From CAYRMV01 sp964425255 (GTDB taxonomy: Bacteria; Bacteroidota; Bacteroidia; Flavobacteriales_D; Crocinitomicaceae), in NCBI GenBank assembly GCA_964425255.1, contig CAYRMV010000020.1, positions 1 through 33,255 on the forward strand: a stretch of 33,255 nt of DNA. The letters run 5' to 3'. A program made the translations under genes and the position numbers. Numbering within the stretch: the first letter of the stretch is position 1; each line of letters starts with the position of its first letter. Positions 16,188-24,972 of the stretch are shown in pieces. Under the pieces are notes generated by a model. That model searched no databases. It saw only the letters and a list, made by a program, of their open reading frames with translations, and had not been told where the DNA came from.

Positions 16188-16961
16188 ATGACACCGATTT
16201 CTGCAGTAATCATTACATTCAATGAAGAACGAAACATTGGTCGTTGTTTAGAATCATTGCAAGGTGTTGCGGATGACATTGTCGTGATTGATTCATTTTC
16301 AACAGATAAAACAGCCGAAATATGTGCTTCTTTTGGCGTTCGATTCATCGAACATGAATTCGAAGGGCATATTCAACAAAAAAACTGGGCAATATCTCAA
16401 GCAAAATACCCTCATGTTTTATCCTTAGATGCGGATGAAGCTTTGGATGAAACACTCCAAAAATCAATCTTAGAAGTTAAAAATAACTGGAAATTTGACG
16501 GATACACGATGAATCGATTAACCAACTATTGTGGTTCGTGGATTCACCATTGTGGATGGTATCCCGACACAAAACTTCGTCTTTGGGATTCACGAAAAGG
16601 GGAGTGGGGAGGTACAAATCCTCATGATAAATATGAGCTCACCGATAAATCAAGTGAAACAAAGCATTTGAAGGGAGATATTTTGCATTACAGTTATTAC
16701 ACACGCGAAGATCATTACAAGCAAATAGAGTATTTTACAAGTATTCTTGCAAAAGCCCAATTCCAAGAAGGAAAAAAAGCTCCTTGGATAACTTGGGTTT
16801 TAAGTCCTGTTGTGAAATTTATAAAAGATTATTTTATCAAACTGGGTGTTTTGGATGGAAAAGCGGGATTTACAATCAGTCGTTTATCTGCATATGCAAC
16901 TTTTGTTAAATACAAAAAGCTAAGAAAACTAATCCAATCAAACGGTCAAAATCTACACTAA
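16188..16961 (+). CDS. Glycosyltransferase family 2, WaaE/KdtX-like
   Basis: A 257-residue cytoplasmic GT-A glycosyltransferase. The nucleotide-sugar site is clear: SAVIITFNEERNIGRCLESL at the start, VVIDSFSTDKT, and the metal-binding DxD in LSLDADEAL. The middle segment NYCGSWIHHCGWYPDTKLRL and the hydrophobic C-terminal part (YFIKLGVLDGKAGFTISRLSA) are typical of the WaaE/KdtX branch, which adds glucose to lipopolysaccharide core. The precise sugar and acceptor are inference. The next gene, a GT9 heptosyltransferase-type protein, begins 9 nt after the stop, consistent with joint work on LPS or another envelope glycan. Confidence 0.9.
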   Translation: MTPISAVIITFNEERNIGRCLESLQGVADDIVVIDSFSTDKTAEICASFGVRFIEHEFEGHIQQKNWAISQAKYPHVLSLDADEALDETLQKSILEVKNNWKFDGYTMNRLTNYCGSWIHHCGWYPDTKLRLWDSRKGEWGGTNPHDKYELTDKSSETKHLKGDILHYSYYTREDHYKQIEYFTSILAKAQFQEGKKAPWITWVLSPVVKFIKDYFIKLGVLDGKAGFTISRLSAYATFVKYKKLRKLIQSNGQNLH

Positions 16962-16966
16962 TTTTG
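16959..16966 (+). promoter_or_regulatory. -7-like element abutting the GT9 start
   Basis: TAATTTTG (TAnnTTTG) includes the stop codon of the GT2 gene and ends 4 nt before the ATG at 16971. The spacing is the same as at rlmN and the DUF6495-like gene. It could be an internal promoter or chance. Confidence 0.35.
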
Positions 16967-16970
16967 CTCC

Positions 16971-18032
16971 ATGCTACTACCCAAAAAACAAAGTATGAGT
17001 AAACAAATTGATTTAAACAACAAACGTGTATTAATTAGTCGAACGGATAGTATCGGAGATGTCGTTTTGACGCTTCCTTTGTGCTCGTGGCTCAAACAAA
17101 AATTCCCATCTACTCGAATTGTATTTCTAGGAAATAGTTATACGAAACCTGTTTTAGATTGTTTTGATTCCATTGATGAAGTGGAAGTAGTAACTGATTG
17201 GGAACAAATGCCCGTTTCGAGTCGTGTAGATCACTTAAGATCACTAAAAATAGATGCGTTTATTCATGTTTTCCCAAATAAAGAGTTAGCATCCTTAGCA
17301 AAAAAAGCAAAAGTTCCTTTCCGAATAGGAACCTCACACCGAAGTTTTCATTTACTTACGTGTAATATTCGGTTGAATTTTTCTCGAAAAAACTCGGATT
17401 TTCATGAATCTCAATTAAATTTCGAACTTCTTCGCCCTTTTGGAATTGATACTCTTCCTGAATTAGATGAGATTACAAACTTATACTCACATTTCAAAAA
17501 TCCAGAAATTTCTCTTCCAAAAGTCATAGAAGAAAAATTATCAAACGAAAGACACAAAATCATTCTTCATCCAAAATCGCAAGGCAGTGCGGTTGAATGG
17601 CCAATAGAAAAATACGTTGAATTAACCAAAAAACTAAATTCATTCGGAATTCAAGTTTTCTTCACAGGGACTGAAAAAGAAGGTGTTCAATTTAGAGGAT
17701 ATCTACCATCACATGAACTTTGTGTTGATACATCTGGAAAAATGTCTCTTTCAGAATTAATTGCTTTTATTGGTCATTGTGATGGATTAGTTGCTTGTAG
17801 CACAGGGCCTTTACATTTAGCGGGAATCAATAATAAATTAACTATCGGTCTCTTTTCGCCAAAAAGACCTATTCACCCTGGAAGATGGAAAGCACTTGGA
17901 AATCATGTACATATTCTTGTAAATGATGTAGAATGTCCAACGTGTAAAAAGAAAAAAGCTTGCTCTTGTATAGAACTAATCTCTGTTGAACGTGTTGAAC
18001 AAGAAATAAAAAGACATTTTGAAATTTCTTAA
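16971..18032 (+). CDS. Glycosyltransferase family 9 (heptosyltransferase-like)
   Basis: A 353-residue GT-B protein. The N-terminal signature RVLISRTDSIGDVVLTLPLC is that of ADP-heptose:LPS heptosyltransferases. The C-terminal donor site has ILHPKSQGSAVEWPIEKYVEL, FFTGTEKE and ACSTGPLHLAG. Such enzymes add heptose to the LPS inner core, though Bacteroidota members may use other sugars. Near the C-terminus is a cysteine cluster (CPTCKKKKACSC) also found in some family members. The start at 16971 fits a promoter element 4 nt upstream; the second Met at 16995 (MSKQIDLNNKR) is a fair alternative. The last 14 bases overlap the following UbiA-like gene. Confidence 0.9.
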   Translation: MLLPKKQSMSKQIDLNNKRVLISRTDSIGDVVLTLPLCSWLKQKFPSTRIVFLGNSYTKPVLDCFDSIDEVEVVTDWEQMPVSSRVDHLRSLKIDAFIHVFPNKELASLAKKAKVPFRIGTSHRSFHLLTCNIRLNFSRKNSDFHESQLNFELLRPFGIDTLPELDEITNLYSHFKNPEISLPKVIEEKLSNERHKIILHPKSQGSAVEWPIEKYVELTKKLNSFGIQVFFTGTEKEGVQFRGYLPSHELCVDTSGKMSLSELIAFIGHCDGLVACSTGPLHLAGINNKLTIGLFSPKRPIHPGRWKALGNHVHILVNDVECPTCKKKKACSCIELISVERVEQEIKRHFEIS

Positions 18033-18840
18033 TTCATTTTTGTATGGGAATTGGTTAATTTCGATCGCCGCTGGAATTCTGACCGGCGGTGTTTCTTCTT
18101 ATTTTCATGCCGAAACATCTTTTTTTAATAGTGTTTTGATCGGAACAGGAACCTTATTCATGTACAATTTTCAGCGAACATTGTCTCCTCCTCCGCTTAA
18201 ACTTCACCCTACAGAAAGAAGTGAGTGGTCCATAATTCATCAGCCTCTTTTCAAAATCTTAAGTTTCTTTACATTGGTTTTGCTTGCTGTGACTTCTTTT
18301 TATTGGATTCACACCATACAAGCTTATTTAGTCCTTATTTTAGCTATAATTTTAGGTTTGATTTATGCCGCCAAAAATCCTTTTACCAACAAACCTTTAC
18401 GTGAATTACCTTACGTAAAAATACACATCATTGTTGTCGTTTGGCTACTTTGTTGTTTTGCTTTTCCTCTTGAAAATGCTCAAATTGACATCGAGAAAGC
18501 CTATCTTTTTATTGGTTTAAATTATTTGTATTTTCTTGGTATAACGATTCCATTTGATATTCGAGACATTCTAAACGATTATAACACACAAAAAACGATT
18601 CCACAGGTATTTGGTGTTTCGACAGCTAAAAAACTCGCTACGGGGCTTCATTTAGGGTTTTTCATGGGGGTTTTGTATTGGTTTCCTGAATTCAAATCAA
18701 ATTATTGGTTTTTCGCTGCTGTTTCCTACCAATTAATTTGTCTATTCTTCGTAAAAACGGAAGCAAAAGATTATATATTTAGTGGTTTTATTGACGGTGG
18801 AATCATTATTCTCGGATTAGCATATTTTTTTGCTAGTTAA
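18019..18840 (+). CDS. UbiA-superfamily-like multi-pass membrane protein
   Basis: A 273-residue protein with about seven or eight hydrophobic helices. The segment PFDIRDILNDYNTQKTIPQV matches the second Asp-rich motif of UbiA prenyltransferases (DxRDxxxD...KTIPxxxG). The equivalent first loop reads YNFQRTLSPPPLKLHP and lacks the usual NDxxDxxxD aspartates, so prenyl-diphosphate binding may differ or be lost. The start is a TTG at 18019 inside the end of the GT9 gene (14-bp overlap), chosen because no ATG or GTG is available in frame before the first helix. A TTG at 18040 is an alternative. The GT2-GT9-UbiA-like order suggests a glycan or lipid-carrier role, which is inference. It converges on the S4 gene with 1 nt between stop codons. 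Confidence 0.75.
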   Translation: MKFLNSFLYGNWLISIAAGILTGGVSSYFHAETSFFNSVLIGTGTLFMYNFQRTLSPPPLKLHPTERSEWSIIHQPLFKILSFFTLVLLAVTSFYWIHTIQAYLVLILAIILGLIYAAKNPFTNKPLRELPYVKIHIIVVVWLLCCFAFPLENAQIDIEKAYLFIGLNYLYFLGITIPFDIRDILNDYNTQKTIPQVFGVSTAKKLATGLHLGFFMGVLYWFPEFKSNYWFFAAVSYQLICLFFVKTEAKDYIFSGFIDGGIIILGLAYFFAS

Positions 18841-18841
18841 A

Positions 18842-19216
18842 TTAATCCCAACTGAGATAATCTTCAATATCCCTTCGATCTCTCTTCGTTGGTCTACCCG
18901 TTCCATATTCACGATAAGCACTTTGCGCTAATTGATATGTTTTAAATTTTTCTATTTCCTCAGCAGGTGTTATGTCTAATAAATAATCTGGAACAAGCTT
19001 AGCTCCAACTCGTTTGTCTAAAACTTGGATAACCTTGTACGAAAAAACTGCCGCATTTTTGGTAATAGAAATGATGTCTCCCTCTTTGATTTCTTTCGCT
19101 GGTTTAATATTGGAATTGTTTACCTTAATTTTGCCTTTTGTTAGCAAATCGGTCGCTTGTGATCTTGTTTTTGTTAAACGAACCGACCAAACATATTTAT
19201 CTACTCTACAACTCAT
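18842..19216 (-). CDS. S4-domain RNA-binding protein (Hsp15-like)
   Basis: A 124-residue protein. The N-terminal S4 RNA-binding domain is clear: VDKYVWSVRLTKTRSQATDLLTKGKIKVNN (first part quoted as VDKYVWSVRLTKTRSQA), then KEIKEGDIISI. The C-terminal tail is basic (GTGRPTKRDRRDIEDYL). This is the layout of Hsp15/HslR, which binds stalled 50S subunits carrying peptidyl-tRNA. The role here is inferred. The ATG at 19214-19216 was chosen over an upstream start because it precedes the S4 domain directly; it overlaps the last 11 bases of the MmcQ-type gene, so the two are coupled. Confidence 0.88.
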   Translation of the reverse strand: MSCRVDKYVWSVRLTKTRSQATDLLTKGKIKVNNSNIKPAKEIKEGDIISITKNAAVFSYKVIQVLDKRVGAKLVPDYLLDITPAEEIEKFKTYQLAQSAYREYGTGRPTKRDRRDIEDYLSWD

Positions 19217-19550
19217 CCTTAATTTTTTTTGGCAATGAAGCAACAACTAATTCATACGAATGTTCTGTTAATTCAATCAACATATTATCCGAGACATCTT
19301 GATTCAACCGGATTGTATTCCAATGTTTTTTATTCATGTGATAACCCGGTTGAACCCCTTCATAATTTTCGCGTAAATCAATCGCGCGTTCTGGATCACA
19401 CTTTAGGTTTACACTATTAAATTGATCAATATCAAAAAGTGCGAAAATTTTTCCACCGACTTTAATCACTAAAGTAACATTGTCAAAAGGGAACCCTTCT
19501 GAGGTTCCCTTTAAATTTAAACAATAAGATCGATATGTTTCTACATTCAT
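19206..19550 (-). CDS. MmcQ/YjbR family protein
   Basis: A 114-residue protein of the MmcQ/YjbR family, which adopts a CyaY-like fold. Family features seen are YRSYCLNLKGTSEGFPF near the start, KVGGKIFALFDID, NLKCDPERAIDLRE, and GYHMNKKHWNTIRL. The biochemical role of the family is not established; some members are proposed DNA-binding proteins. The ATG at 19548-19550 (MNVETYR) was chosen; it begins 1 nt after the desaturase stop, and a longer frame would overlap that gene. It overlaps the S4-domain gene downstream, so desaturase, MmcQ and S4 appear to form one transcription unit. Confidence 0.88.
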   Translation of the reverse strand: MNVETYRSYCLNLKGTSEGFPFDNVTLVIKVGGKIFALFDIDQFNSVNLKCDPERAIDLRENYEGVQPGYHMNKKHWNTIRLNQDVSDNMLIELTEHSYELVVASLPKKIKDEL

Positions 19551-19551
19551 T

Positions 19552-20658
19552 TTAATGAATTGCTGGTGCAAAATCTTTCTGACCTAAATTTTTCAACATA
19601 ATGGTGTGCTCGCGCAAAGCTGCCCAAAATGTTTTCTGTGAAAAATAAGGTAAATTATATTCCGCAGCTGTTTCACGTACAATCTTCGATAGTTTATCAT
19701 AATGCACGTGGCAGATATTCGGAAATAAATGGTGTTCTACTTGGTAATTTAATCCACCAACATACCATGAAAAAATCTTTGCTTTTGGCGCAAAATTAGC
19801 TGTATTAAACAACTGGTTTACAGCCCAATCAGCTTCGATATTTCCTGAATCATCTGGCAACAAATAGTTGGAAGAAGGCACAACGTGTGCTGGTTGAAAA
19901 ATCATTGCTAAAATCAAACCACAAATATAGTGCATCACAACAAAACCAATCAACGTAACCCACCAAGGAGAAGAACTAATCCACATGGGTAAAGCCAAAA
20001 ACAAGAAAAAATAAATGACTTTACTAACAATAATTTTGGTCAACAATTTACCAAAAGTAATGTTTTGTGTTTTAGTCAGATCTTTGTTTTTGTAGCGAAT
20101 AGCTTGCTTATAGTCTTTCACTGTACACCACATCAATGTCATCATTCCGTAAAAAAACCAGGCATATACGTGTTGATATTTATGAAATTTTAATCGCTCT
20201 GCATGTGGCGAAAAACGCATAATCTTACCTGCATCAATGTCTTCATCCATACCTGTTACATTCGTGTAAGTGTGGTGTAAAACATTGTGCTGAATACGCC
20301 AGTTAACATCTGAACCTCCAAGAATAATCATTACTTGGCTCAGAATATAATTTACTGTTTTGTTTTTAGAATATGCTCCATGATTAGCATCGTGCATAAC
20401 AGACAAACCAATACCTGCCATTCCTGTACCCATAATAGCCCACAATAAAAGTTGAATCCAACTATTATCAACGACTGTTAACAATAAAGTAAAAGGAACA
20501 AAATACAACGACAACATAAAAATTGTCTTTAAAACCATGTTTGCATTTGCATAGCGAGATTTATTTACCTCTTTAAAATAATCTCGTACGCGGTGTTGAA
20601 GTGTTTTGTAAAAGTCAATGTTGTGACTTTTGGAGAACGTGATGTTCGGAAGACTCAT
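19552..20658 (-). CDS. Membrane fatty acid desaturase (acyl-CoA/linoleoyl-CoA type)
   Basis: A 368-residue integral membrane protein with the three histidine boxes of the fatty acid desaturase family: HDANH (residues 89-93), HNVLHH (124-129) and QVEHH (306-310). These bind the di-iron centre. Hydrophobic pairs lie at about 45-88 and 210-255. The motif MDEDIDAGKIMRFSP after box two is usual in bacterial members of this subgroup. The enzyme introduces a double bond into a membrane fatty acyl chain using O2 and an electron donor. There is no N-terminal cytochrome b5 domain, so an external ferredoxin or cytochrome is needed. It has a TATATTTG promoter element 19 nt upstream and heads the unit with MmcQ and S4 genes. 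Confidence 0.94.
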   Translation of the reverse strand: MSLPNITFSKSHNIDFYKTLQHRVRDYFKEVNKSRYANANMVLKTIFMLSLYFVPFTLLLTVVDNSWIQLLLWAIMGTGMAGIGLSVMHDANHGAYSKNKTVNYILSQVMIILGGSDVNWRIQHNVLHHTYTNVTGMDEDIDAGKIMRFSPHAERLKFHKYQHVYAWFFYGMMTLMWCTVKDYKQAIRYKNKDLTKTQNITFGKLLTKIIVSKVIYFFLFLALPMWISSSPWWVTLIGFVVMHYICGLILAMIFQPAHVVPSSNYLLPDDSGNIEADWAVNQLFNTANFAPKAKIFSWYVGGLNYQVEHHLFPNICHVHYDKLSKIVRETAAEYNLPYFSQKTFWAALREHTIMLKNLGQKDFAPAIH

Positions 20659-20677
20659 AAAGTATTTTTAATATTCG

Positions 20678-20685
20678 CAAATATA
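20678..20685 (-). promoter_or_regulatory. -7 promoter element for the desaturase unit
   Basis: On the minus strand TATATTTG, a match to TAnnTTTG, ending 19 nt before the desaturase ATG. It lies in the 170-nt divergent gap shared with ispG. Confidence 0.5.
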
Positions 20686-20788
20686 CGACCTAATTCAATA
20701 TAAAAAAGCGAAAATTTCACAATATGATAAGAATCATATATCAGAAAATGTATTACTCTTGTAACGCTAAAATCGAACCAAATTGTTT

Positions 20789-20796
20789 TACTTTTG
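20789..20796 (+). promoter_or_regulatory. -7 promoter element for ispG
   Basis: TACTTTTG (TAnnTTTG), 32 nt before the ispG ATG, in the divergent gap with the desaturase. Confidence 0.5.
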
Positions 20797-20828
20797 TTTA
20801 AAATTATTACGTTCAACAACTTTTATAG

Positions 20829-22766
20829 ATGAAAGCAACTTCGTATCCTGGTATTTATTGCATCGATTTATTCAACCGTAAGCGCATCAAAACACGCGAA
20901 ATCACCATTGGAAACATCAAAATGGGAGGTGAAAACCCTATTCGAGTTCAATCCATGACGACAACGGATACAATGGATACGCAAAATTCTGTTGAACAAT
21001 CTATTCGAATGATTGAAGCTGGTTGCGAACTAGTAAGGCTAACTGCTCCAAGTAAAAAAGAAGCGGAAAATCTAGGTGTTATTAGAGAAAAATTAGCAGA
21101 ACTTGGGTACGAAACGCCTTTGGTTGCAGACATTCATTTTACTCCCAATGCTGCTGAAATCGCTGCAAAATTAATTCAAAAAGTACGCGTAAATCCTGGA
21201 AACTACGCAGATAAAAAGAAATTTGAAGACATCGATTTTACTGACGAAAGCTATCAAAATGAATTAAAAAGGATTGAAGAAAAATTCACCCCTCTTATAC
21301 AAATTTGTAAAGAACATGGAACAGCAATGCGAATTGGCACCAACCATGGTTCTCTTTCCGATCGAATTCTAAGTCGTTATGGAGATACACCAGAAGGTAT
21401 GGTTGAGTCTGCTCTTGAGTTTTTGCGTATTTGCCAAAAAAACGATTTTCATGACATCGTTATTTCTATGAAGGCGAGCAATACGCTCGTTATGGTTCAA
21501 GCATATCGTCTTCTAGTTGTTAAAATGGCGGAAGAAAACATGAATTATCCGCTGCATTTAGGTGTAACGGAAGCAGGTGATGGGGAAGATGGTAGAATTA
21601 AATCTGCCGTTGGTATTGGTGCGCTTTTGGAAGATGGATTAGGCGATACAATCCGAGTTTCATTAACAGAAGATCCTGAATTTGAAATACCTGTAGCTAA
21701 AAAACTGATTGAAAAAACGATAAAATCTAAAAACAATTTTTTAGTTTCAACTAATTTAAAAATTAAATATAGTCCTTTCGAATACCAACGAAGAATTACA
21801 AATCAAATTAATAATATAGGTGGTAAAAATCATCCTATTGTAGTTGCTGATTTATCGAATAAAACTCAAATTTCGCCGGCAAACTTCTTTGCTTTTGGAT
21901 ATAATTATTCCGTTAATCTAGACAAATGGAACATACAAGATTTGGCAGCTGATTATGTATACTTAGGTGATAATTCGCTTTCCTTTGAAATCCCTGGAAC
22001 ACTTGGCGCCATATTTAATTTTACAACATGGAATAATCAGGAAAAAAAGAAAGGCTATTTTCCACTTTTCACTTGGAATGAATTTGATGAAAATGAAATT
22101 AAATCAGATTTAATGTTTTTAAAAATCAATGAGTTAACCATTGATAAGATCATTAAAAATAAAGAAAAATTACAAAATGTTGTTGGTGTAATTGAAACAA
22201 GTTACGACAACAAAACACAAGTATACAGATACATCAGAACGCTATTGGATGAAAATAACATTCAAATACCCGTAGTTTTACATTATCAATCAGAAAACCA
22301 AGACTTAGAAAGTGCTCAGCTCTCAATTTCATCGGATGCTGGGAATCAATTTATTGACGGATTTGGCGATGGAATTTGGATCACTTGTTCTGATTTGCCT
22401 CAAAAAGAAGTGAACTCTCTTGCATTTGGAATTCTGCAAGCTACACGCACAAGAATATCAAAAACAGAATACATATCATGTCCATCTTGTGGACGAACCT
22501 TGTTTGATTTACAAGAAACAACAGCAAAAATCAGGCAACGAACCGCACACTTGAAGGGCATCAAAATAGGAATCATGGGATGTATTGTAAACGGACCTGG
22601 AGAAATGGCTGATGCTGACTATGGTTATGTTGGAACCGGGCCAGGAAAAATACATTTGTACAAAGAAAAAGAGGTCGTTCGGAAGAATATTTCGGAAGAA
22701 AATGCAGTTGACGCACTAATTGATTTAATCAAAGAACATGGCGATTGGGTTGAACCAGTAATGTAA
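20829..22766 (+). CDS. ispG: 4-hydroxy-3-methylbut-2-enyl diphosphate synthase, long three-domain form
   Basis: A 645-residue MEP-pathway enzyme that converts methylerythritol cyclodiphosphate to HMBPP using a [4Fe-4S] cluster. The N-terminal TIM barrel (about 20-300) has IRVQSMTTTDT, ELVRLTAPS, VADIHFTP and VRVNPGNY. The C-terminal cluster domain has Cys551, Cys554 (CPSCGRT) and Cys585 with Glu592 (GCIVNGPGE). Between them lies an insertion of about 230 residues (about 300-530), making it far longer than the ~370-residue E. coli enzyme; this large form is known in plants, Chlamydia and Bacteroidota. All cluster ligands are intact. The likely electron donor is ferredoxin or flavodoxin. It is monocistronic and converges on the flavoprotein gene with 16 nt between stops. 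Confidence 0.97.
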   Translation: MKATSYPGIYCIDLFNRKRIKTREITIGNIKMGGENPIRVQSMTTTDTMDTQNSVEQSIRMIEAGCELVRLTAPSKKEAENLGVIREKLAELGYETPLVADIHFTPNAAEIAAKLIQKVRVNPGNYADKKKFEDIDFTDESYQNELKRIEEKFTPLIQICKEHGTAMRIGTNHGSLSDRILSRYGDTPEGMVESALEFLRICQKNDFHDIVISMKASNTLVMVQAYRLLVVKMAEENMNYPLHLGVTEAGDGEDGRIKSAVGIGALLEDGLGDTIRVSLTEDPEFEIPVAKKLIEKTIKSKNNFLVSTNLKIKYSPFEYQRRITNQINNIGGKNHPIVVADLSNKTQISPANFFAFGYNYSVNLDKWNIQDLAADYVYLGDNSLSFEIPGTLGAIFNFTTWNNQEKKKGYFPLFTWNEFDENEIKSDLMFLKINELTIDKIIKNKEKLQNVVGVIETSYDNKTQVYRYIRTLLDENNIQIPVVLHYQSENQDLESAQLSISSDAGNQFIDGFGDGIWITCSDLPQKEVNSLAFGILQATRTRISKTEYISCPSCGRTLFDLQETTAKIRQRTAHLKGIKIGIMGCIVNGPGEMADADYGYVGTGPGKIHLYKEKEVVRKNISEENAVDALIDLIKEHGDWVEPVM

Positions 22767-22782
22767 TCATTTAGTTTATATT

Positions 22783-23946
22783 TTAATACGTCCTTTTTTG
22801 AATGACATTTAATACCTTTTTTTCTATTTTTCGTTTAAAAAAATAAACTAGGATATCAATCATATTTTTTCTTTTTGTAAGATACATCATTGCTCTGCTA
22901 TACTTCAGTAATTTACCAAATTCTGTTGACAAACTTGTCTCATAATCAGCTAAAAATGATTCTGAAAAATCATTTGATTTTATTGCTTCTTCAATCTTTT
23001 TAGCTGCAATGATACCTGACATCATTCCAGTTCCAACGCCTTCTTTGTAAAAAGAATTCGCCAAACCTGCAGCATCTCCAATAAGCAAGTAACGATCACC
23101 AAACAAATTTAAATGTCCAAAATGACAAGGAATTCCCCAACCGCGCCAATTTCCAGATTGTTCAGCATTAATAAAACGGTGCTTAATTTTTGGGTGATTC
23201 GATAGTAGGTGATTGATTTCTTTTTTTAGATCAATCTTATACTTCTGAATATCAGAAGAAAGACCTCCAATTGAAACATTTGCTTCACCATTTGGGAGAG
23301 GAAAAATATAGAAAAACAAAGGTATTTTGTTTCTCACAATGCGCACTTCAGCTTCATTTTGATTATGTAAAAATTCTATTCCTTTGAAATAAGCACTTAT
23401 AAAGGTTGAACTTCGAGAATGATCGATTTTGTTTTCGCCAATTTTTCGCGATACAAAAGATTGATATCCATCTGCTCCCACAACCATTTTTGTAGAAATA
23501 ATAGAACCATTTTTTAATTTTAACAAAATTCTATCTTTTGTTTTTTCGTAACTAACAACGGGACTTCCATAGAGTTGCTTTACAAAAGGAGAAGTACAAT
23601 TTTCTACTAAAAACGCATCAAAATCAAATCGTTTACCATAGAAAATCGGCTCATAATCCTGCTTATCATCGTAATTTATTTCAATTTGAGTTGAATCATT
23701 AAAATGAAACTTAGCATTTTTAGTAGAAATAAATCTTGTGTCATTTATAAACTTATTCAGTAGGGAAGGGTCTATCTGTTTTAATACTTTGAAAGTATAC
23801 AATATTAAACCATCTCCACAGGTTTTGTCTCTTGGAAATTCAGATTTATCAACAAGAACATGCGAAATCTTTTTTTTTGATAACATCATCGAAGTAGTAG
23901 CTCCGGCTGGACCAGATCCAATAATGCAAACATCTGTCTCTATCAT
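22783..23946 (-). CDS. Geranylgeranyl-reductase-family FAD-dependent oxidoreductase
   Basis: A 387-residue flavoprotein. The N-terminal FAD-binding GxGxxG is in CIIGSGPAGATTSMML; then PRDKTCGDGL fits the PxxxCG(G/D)G signature of the geranylgeranyl reductase family. The second FAD motif is YLLIGDAAGLANSFYKEGVG. Members saturate isoprenoid chains (archaeal lipids, chlorophyll side chain, menaquinone) or halogenate or oxidise other substrates. In a Bacteroidota, menaquinone or another polyprenyl compound is a plausible substrate but this is inference. No signal peptide is present, and the C-terminus is basic, perhaps for membrane association. It ends a run of minus-strand genes; a 135-nt gap without recognised features separates it from the methyltransferase. 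Confidence 0.88.
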   Translation of the reverse strand: MIETDVCIIGSGPAGATTSMMLSKKKISHVLVDKSEFPRDKTCGDGLILYTFKVLKQIDPSLLNKFINDTRFISTKNAKFHFNDSTQIEINYDDKQDYEPIFYGKRFDFDAFLVENCTSPFVKQLYGSPVVSYEKTKDRILLKLKNGSIISTKMVVGADGYQSFVSRKIGENKIDHSRSSTFISAYFKGIEFLHNQNEAEVRIVRNKIPLFFYIFPLPNGEANVSIGGLSSDIQKYKIDLKKEINHLLSNHPKIKHRFINAEQSGNWRGWGIPCHFGHLNLFGDRYLLIGDAAGLANSFYKEGVGTGMMSGIIAAKKIEEAIKSNDFSESFLADYETSLSTEFGKLLKYSRAMMYLTKRKNMIDILVYFFKRKIEKKVLNVIQKRTY

Positions 23947-24081
23947 AAGAAAAATATTAAAACCATATCAAATCGATCATTTTTCAATCTTCCTGTTAAA
24001 AATTTCACCGCTTTAAACAGCCTTTCTCAACAACGCCAATGTGTTTCCCTGTCAAAACCACAAAAACACGCTTAAATCACT

Positions 24082-24972
24082 TTATTTTGCGTTTTTAAAT
24101 CGAAAAACATAGATCTGAGAGCTAAATCCTCCTGTTTTTGCCTTTCGGTTCGATTTAAAACCTTGTACTAATGCTTGAAATAAATTTCCACAACGGTATT
24201 TTTCAGAAAGCATACTTACATAGTAAGAATCGAATTTCATTGGAAGTACTTCCTGTAATTCTAAATCAAACCGTTCCATCAATCTCGAAATCGTTGGTTT
24301 TTGGAAATGATACAAATGTCTTGGAACATCAAAAGCTGCCCAAAAGGGTCCATAATGTTTGGCGTCGTTTGAGTCCATATTGGGTACAGCAATTATCAAC
24401 ACCCCCTCTTTTTTCAGTTTCTTCGAAATAAGTTCAACATCTCTTTGCAAATGATAAACATGTTCCAACACATGCCACATAGTAATGACATCAAATTGTT
24501 GATCAGAAAAAGTGGATAGGGAAGAGAGAGGTTTAAGATCTATGTTGAAATTTTCTTTTGCAAAAGCAACGGCATCTTGATCTGGTTCTAATCCGTATAC
24601 GTCAAATCCATTCGATTGTGCTTGATTCAAAAAATGTCCCGTTCCTGCTCCAATATCTAACAACACGGATCCTTTGGATCTTTTTTGAACGAGAGACACC
24701 TTTTGTTTCAAGGTATAATTTCGAACCAAATTATACAAGTTGTTTACAAATCCTTTTTTACTGGATGAATGAGAAACGTAATTTTCACTTTTGTAATAAT
24801 CACCAATGCGATCTTCTGTTGGAATTGGATTCGTAAAATAAAAGTCACACGAATGACATCGAACAATCGAAAACTTCTCTTGAGTTAAAAAATGATCTTT
24901 GGTTTCCAACGCTGTTGAAAAAACATGTCCGTCACATACTGGACATGTAGAATGTGTGTAATTTGGTTTCAC
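24082..24972 (-). CDS. Class I SAM-dependent methyltransferase with N-terminal zinc-ribbon
   Basis: A 296-residue protein. The N-terminus has two CxxC pairs (Cys10/Cys13 in CPVCDGH, Cys39/Cys42 in CHSCDFYF), forming a probable zinc ribbon. The Rossmann methyltransferase core has VLLDIGAGTGHFL (about 103-115) and ITMWHVLEHV (post-motif). Many such zinc-ribbon methyltransferases act on sugars or small molecules; the substrate is unknown. The start is GTG at 24970-24972: the in-frame TAG of mnmG lies only two codons upstream (24979-24981) and no ATG precedes the first CxxC, so the GTG is forced. This GTG is part of the CACGTG centre of a parS-like palindrome. There is no room for a Shine-Dalgarno sequence outside the palindrome. 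Confidence 0.9.
   Translation of the reverse strand: MKPNYTHSTCPVCDGHVFSTALETKDHFLTQEKFSIVRCHSCDFYFTNPIPTEDRIGDYYKSENYVSHSSSKKGFVNNLYNLVRNYTLKQKVSLVQKRSKGSVLLDIGAGTGHFLNQAQSNGFDVYGLEPDQDAVAFAKENFNIDLKPLSSLSTFSDQQFDVITMWHVLEHVYHLQRDVELISKKLKKEGVLIIAVPNMDSNDAKHYGPFWAAFDVPRHLYHFQKPTISRLMERFDLELQEVLPMKFDSYYVSMLSEKYRCGNLFQALVQGFKSNRKAKTGGFSSQIYVFRFKNAK

Noticed and set aside
19704..19711. CACGTG in the desaturase gene as a parS site
   Set aside because: The flanks (ATG before, GCA after) do not match TGTTN/AAACA.
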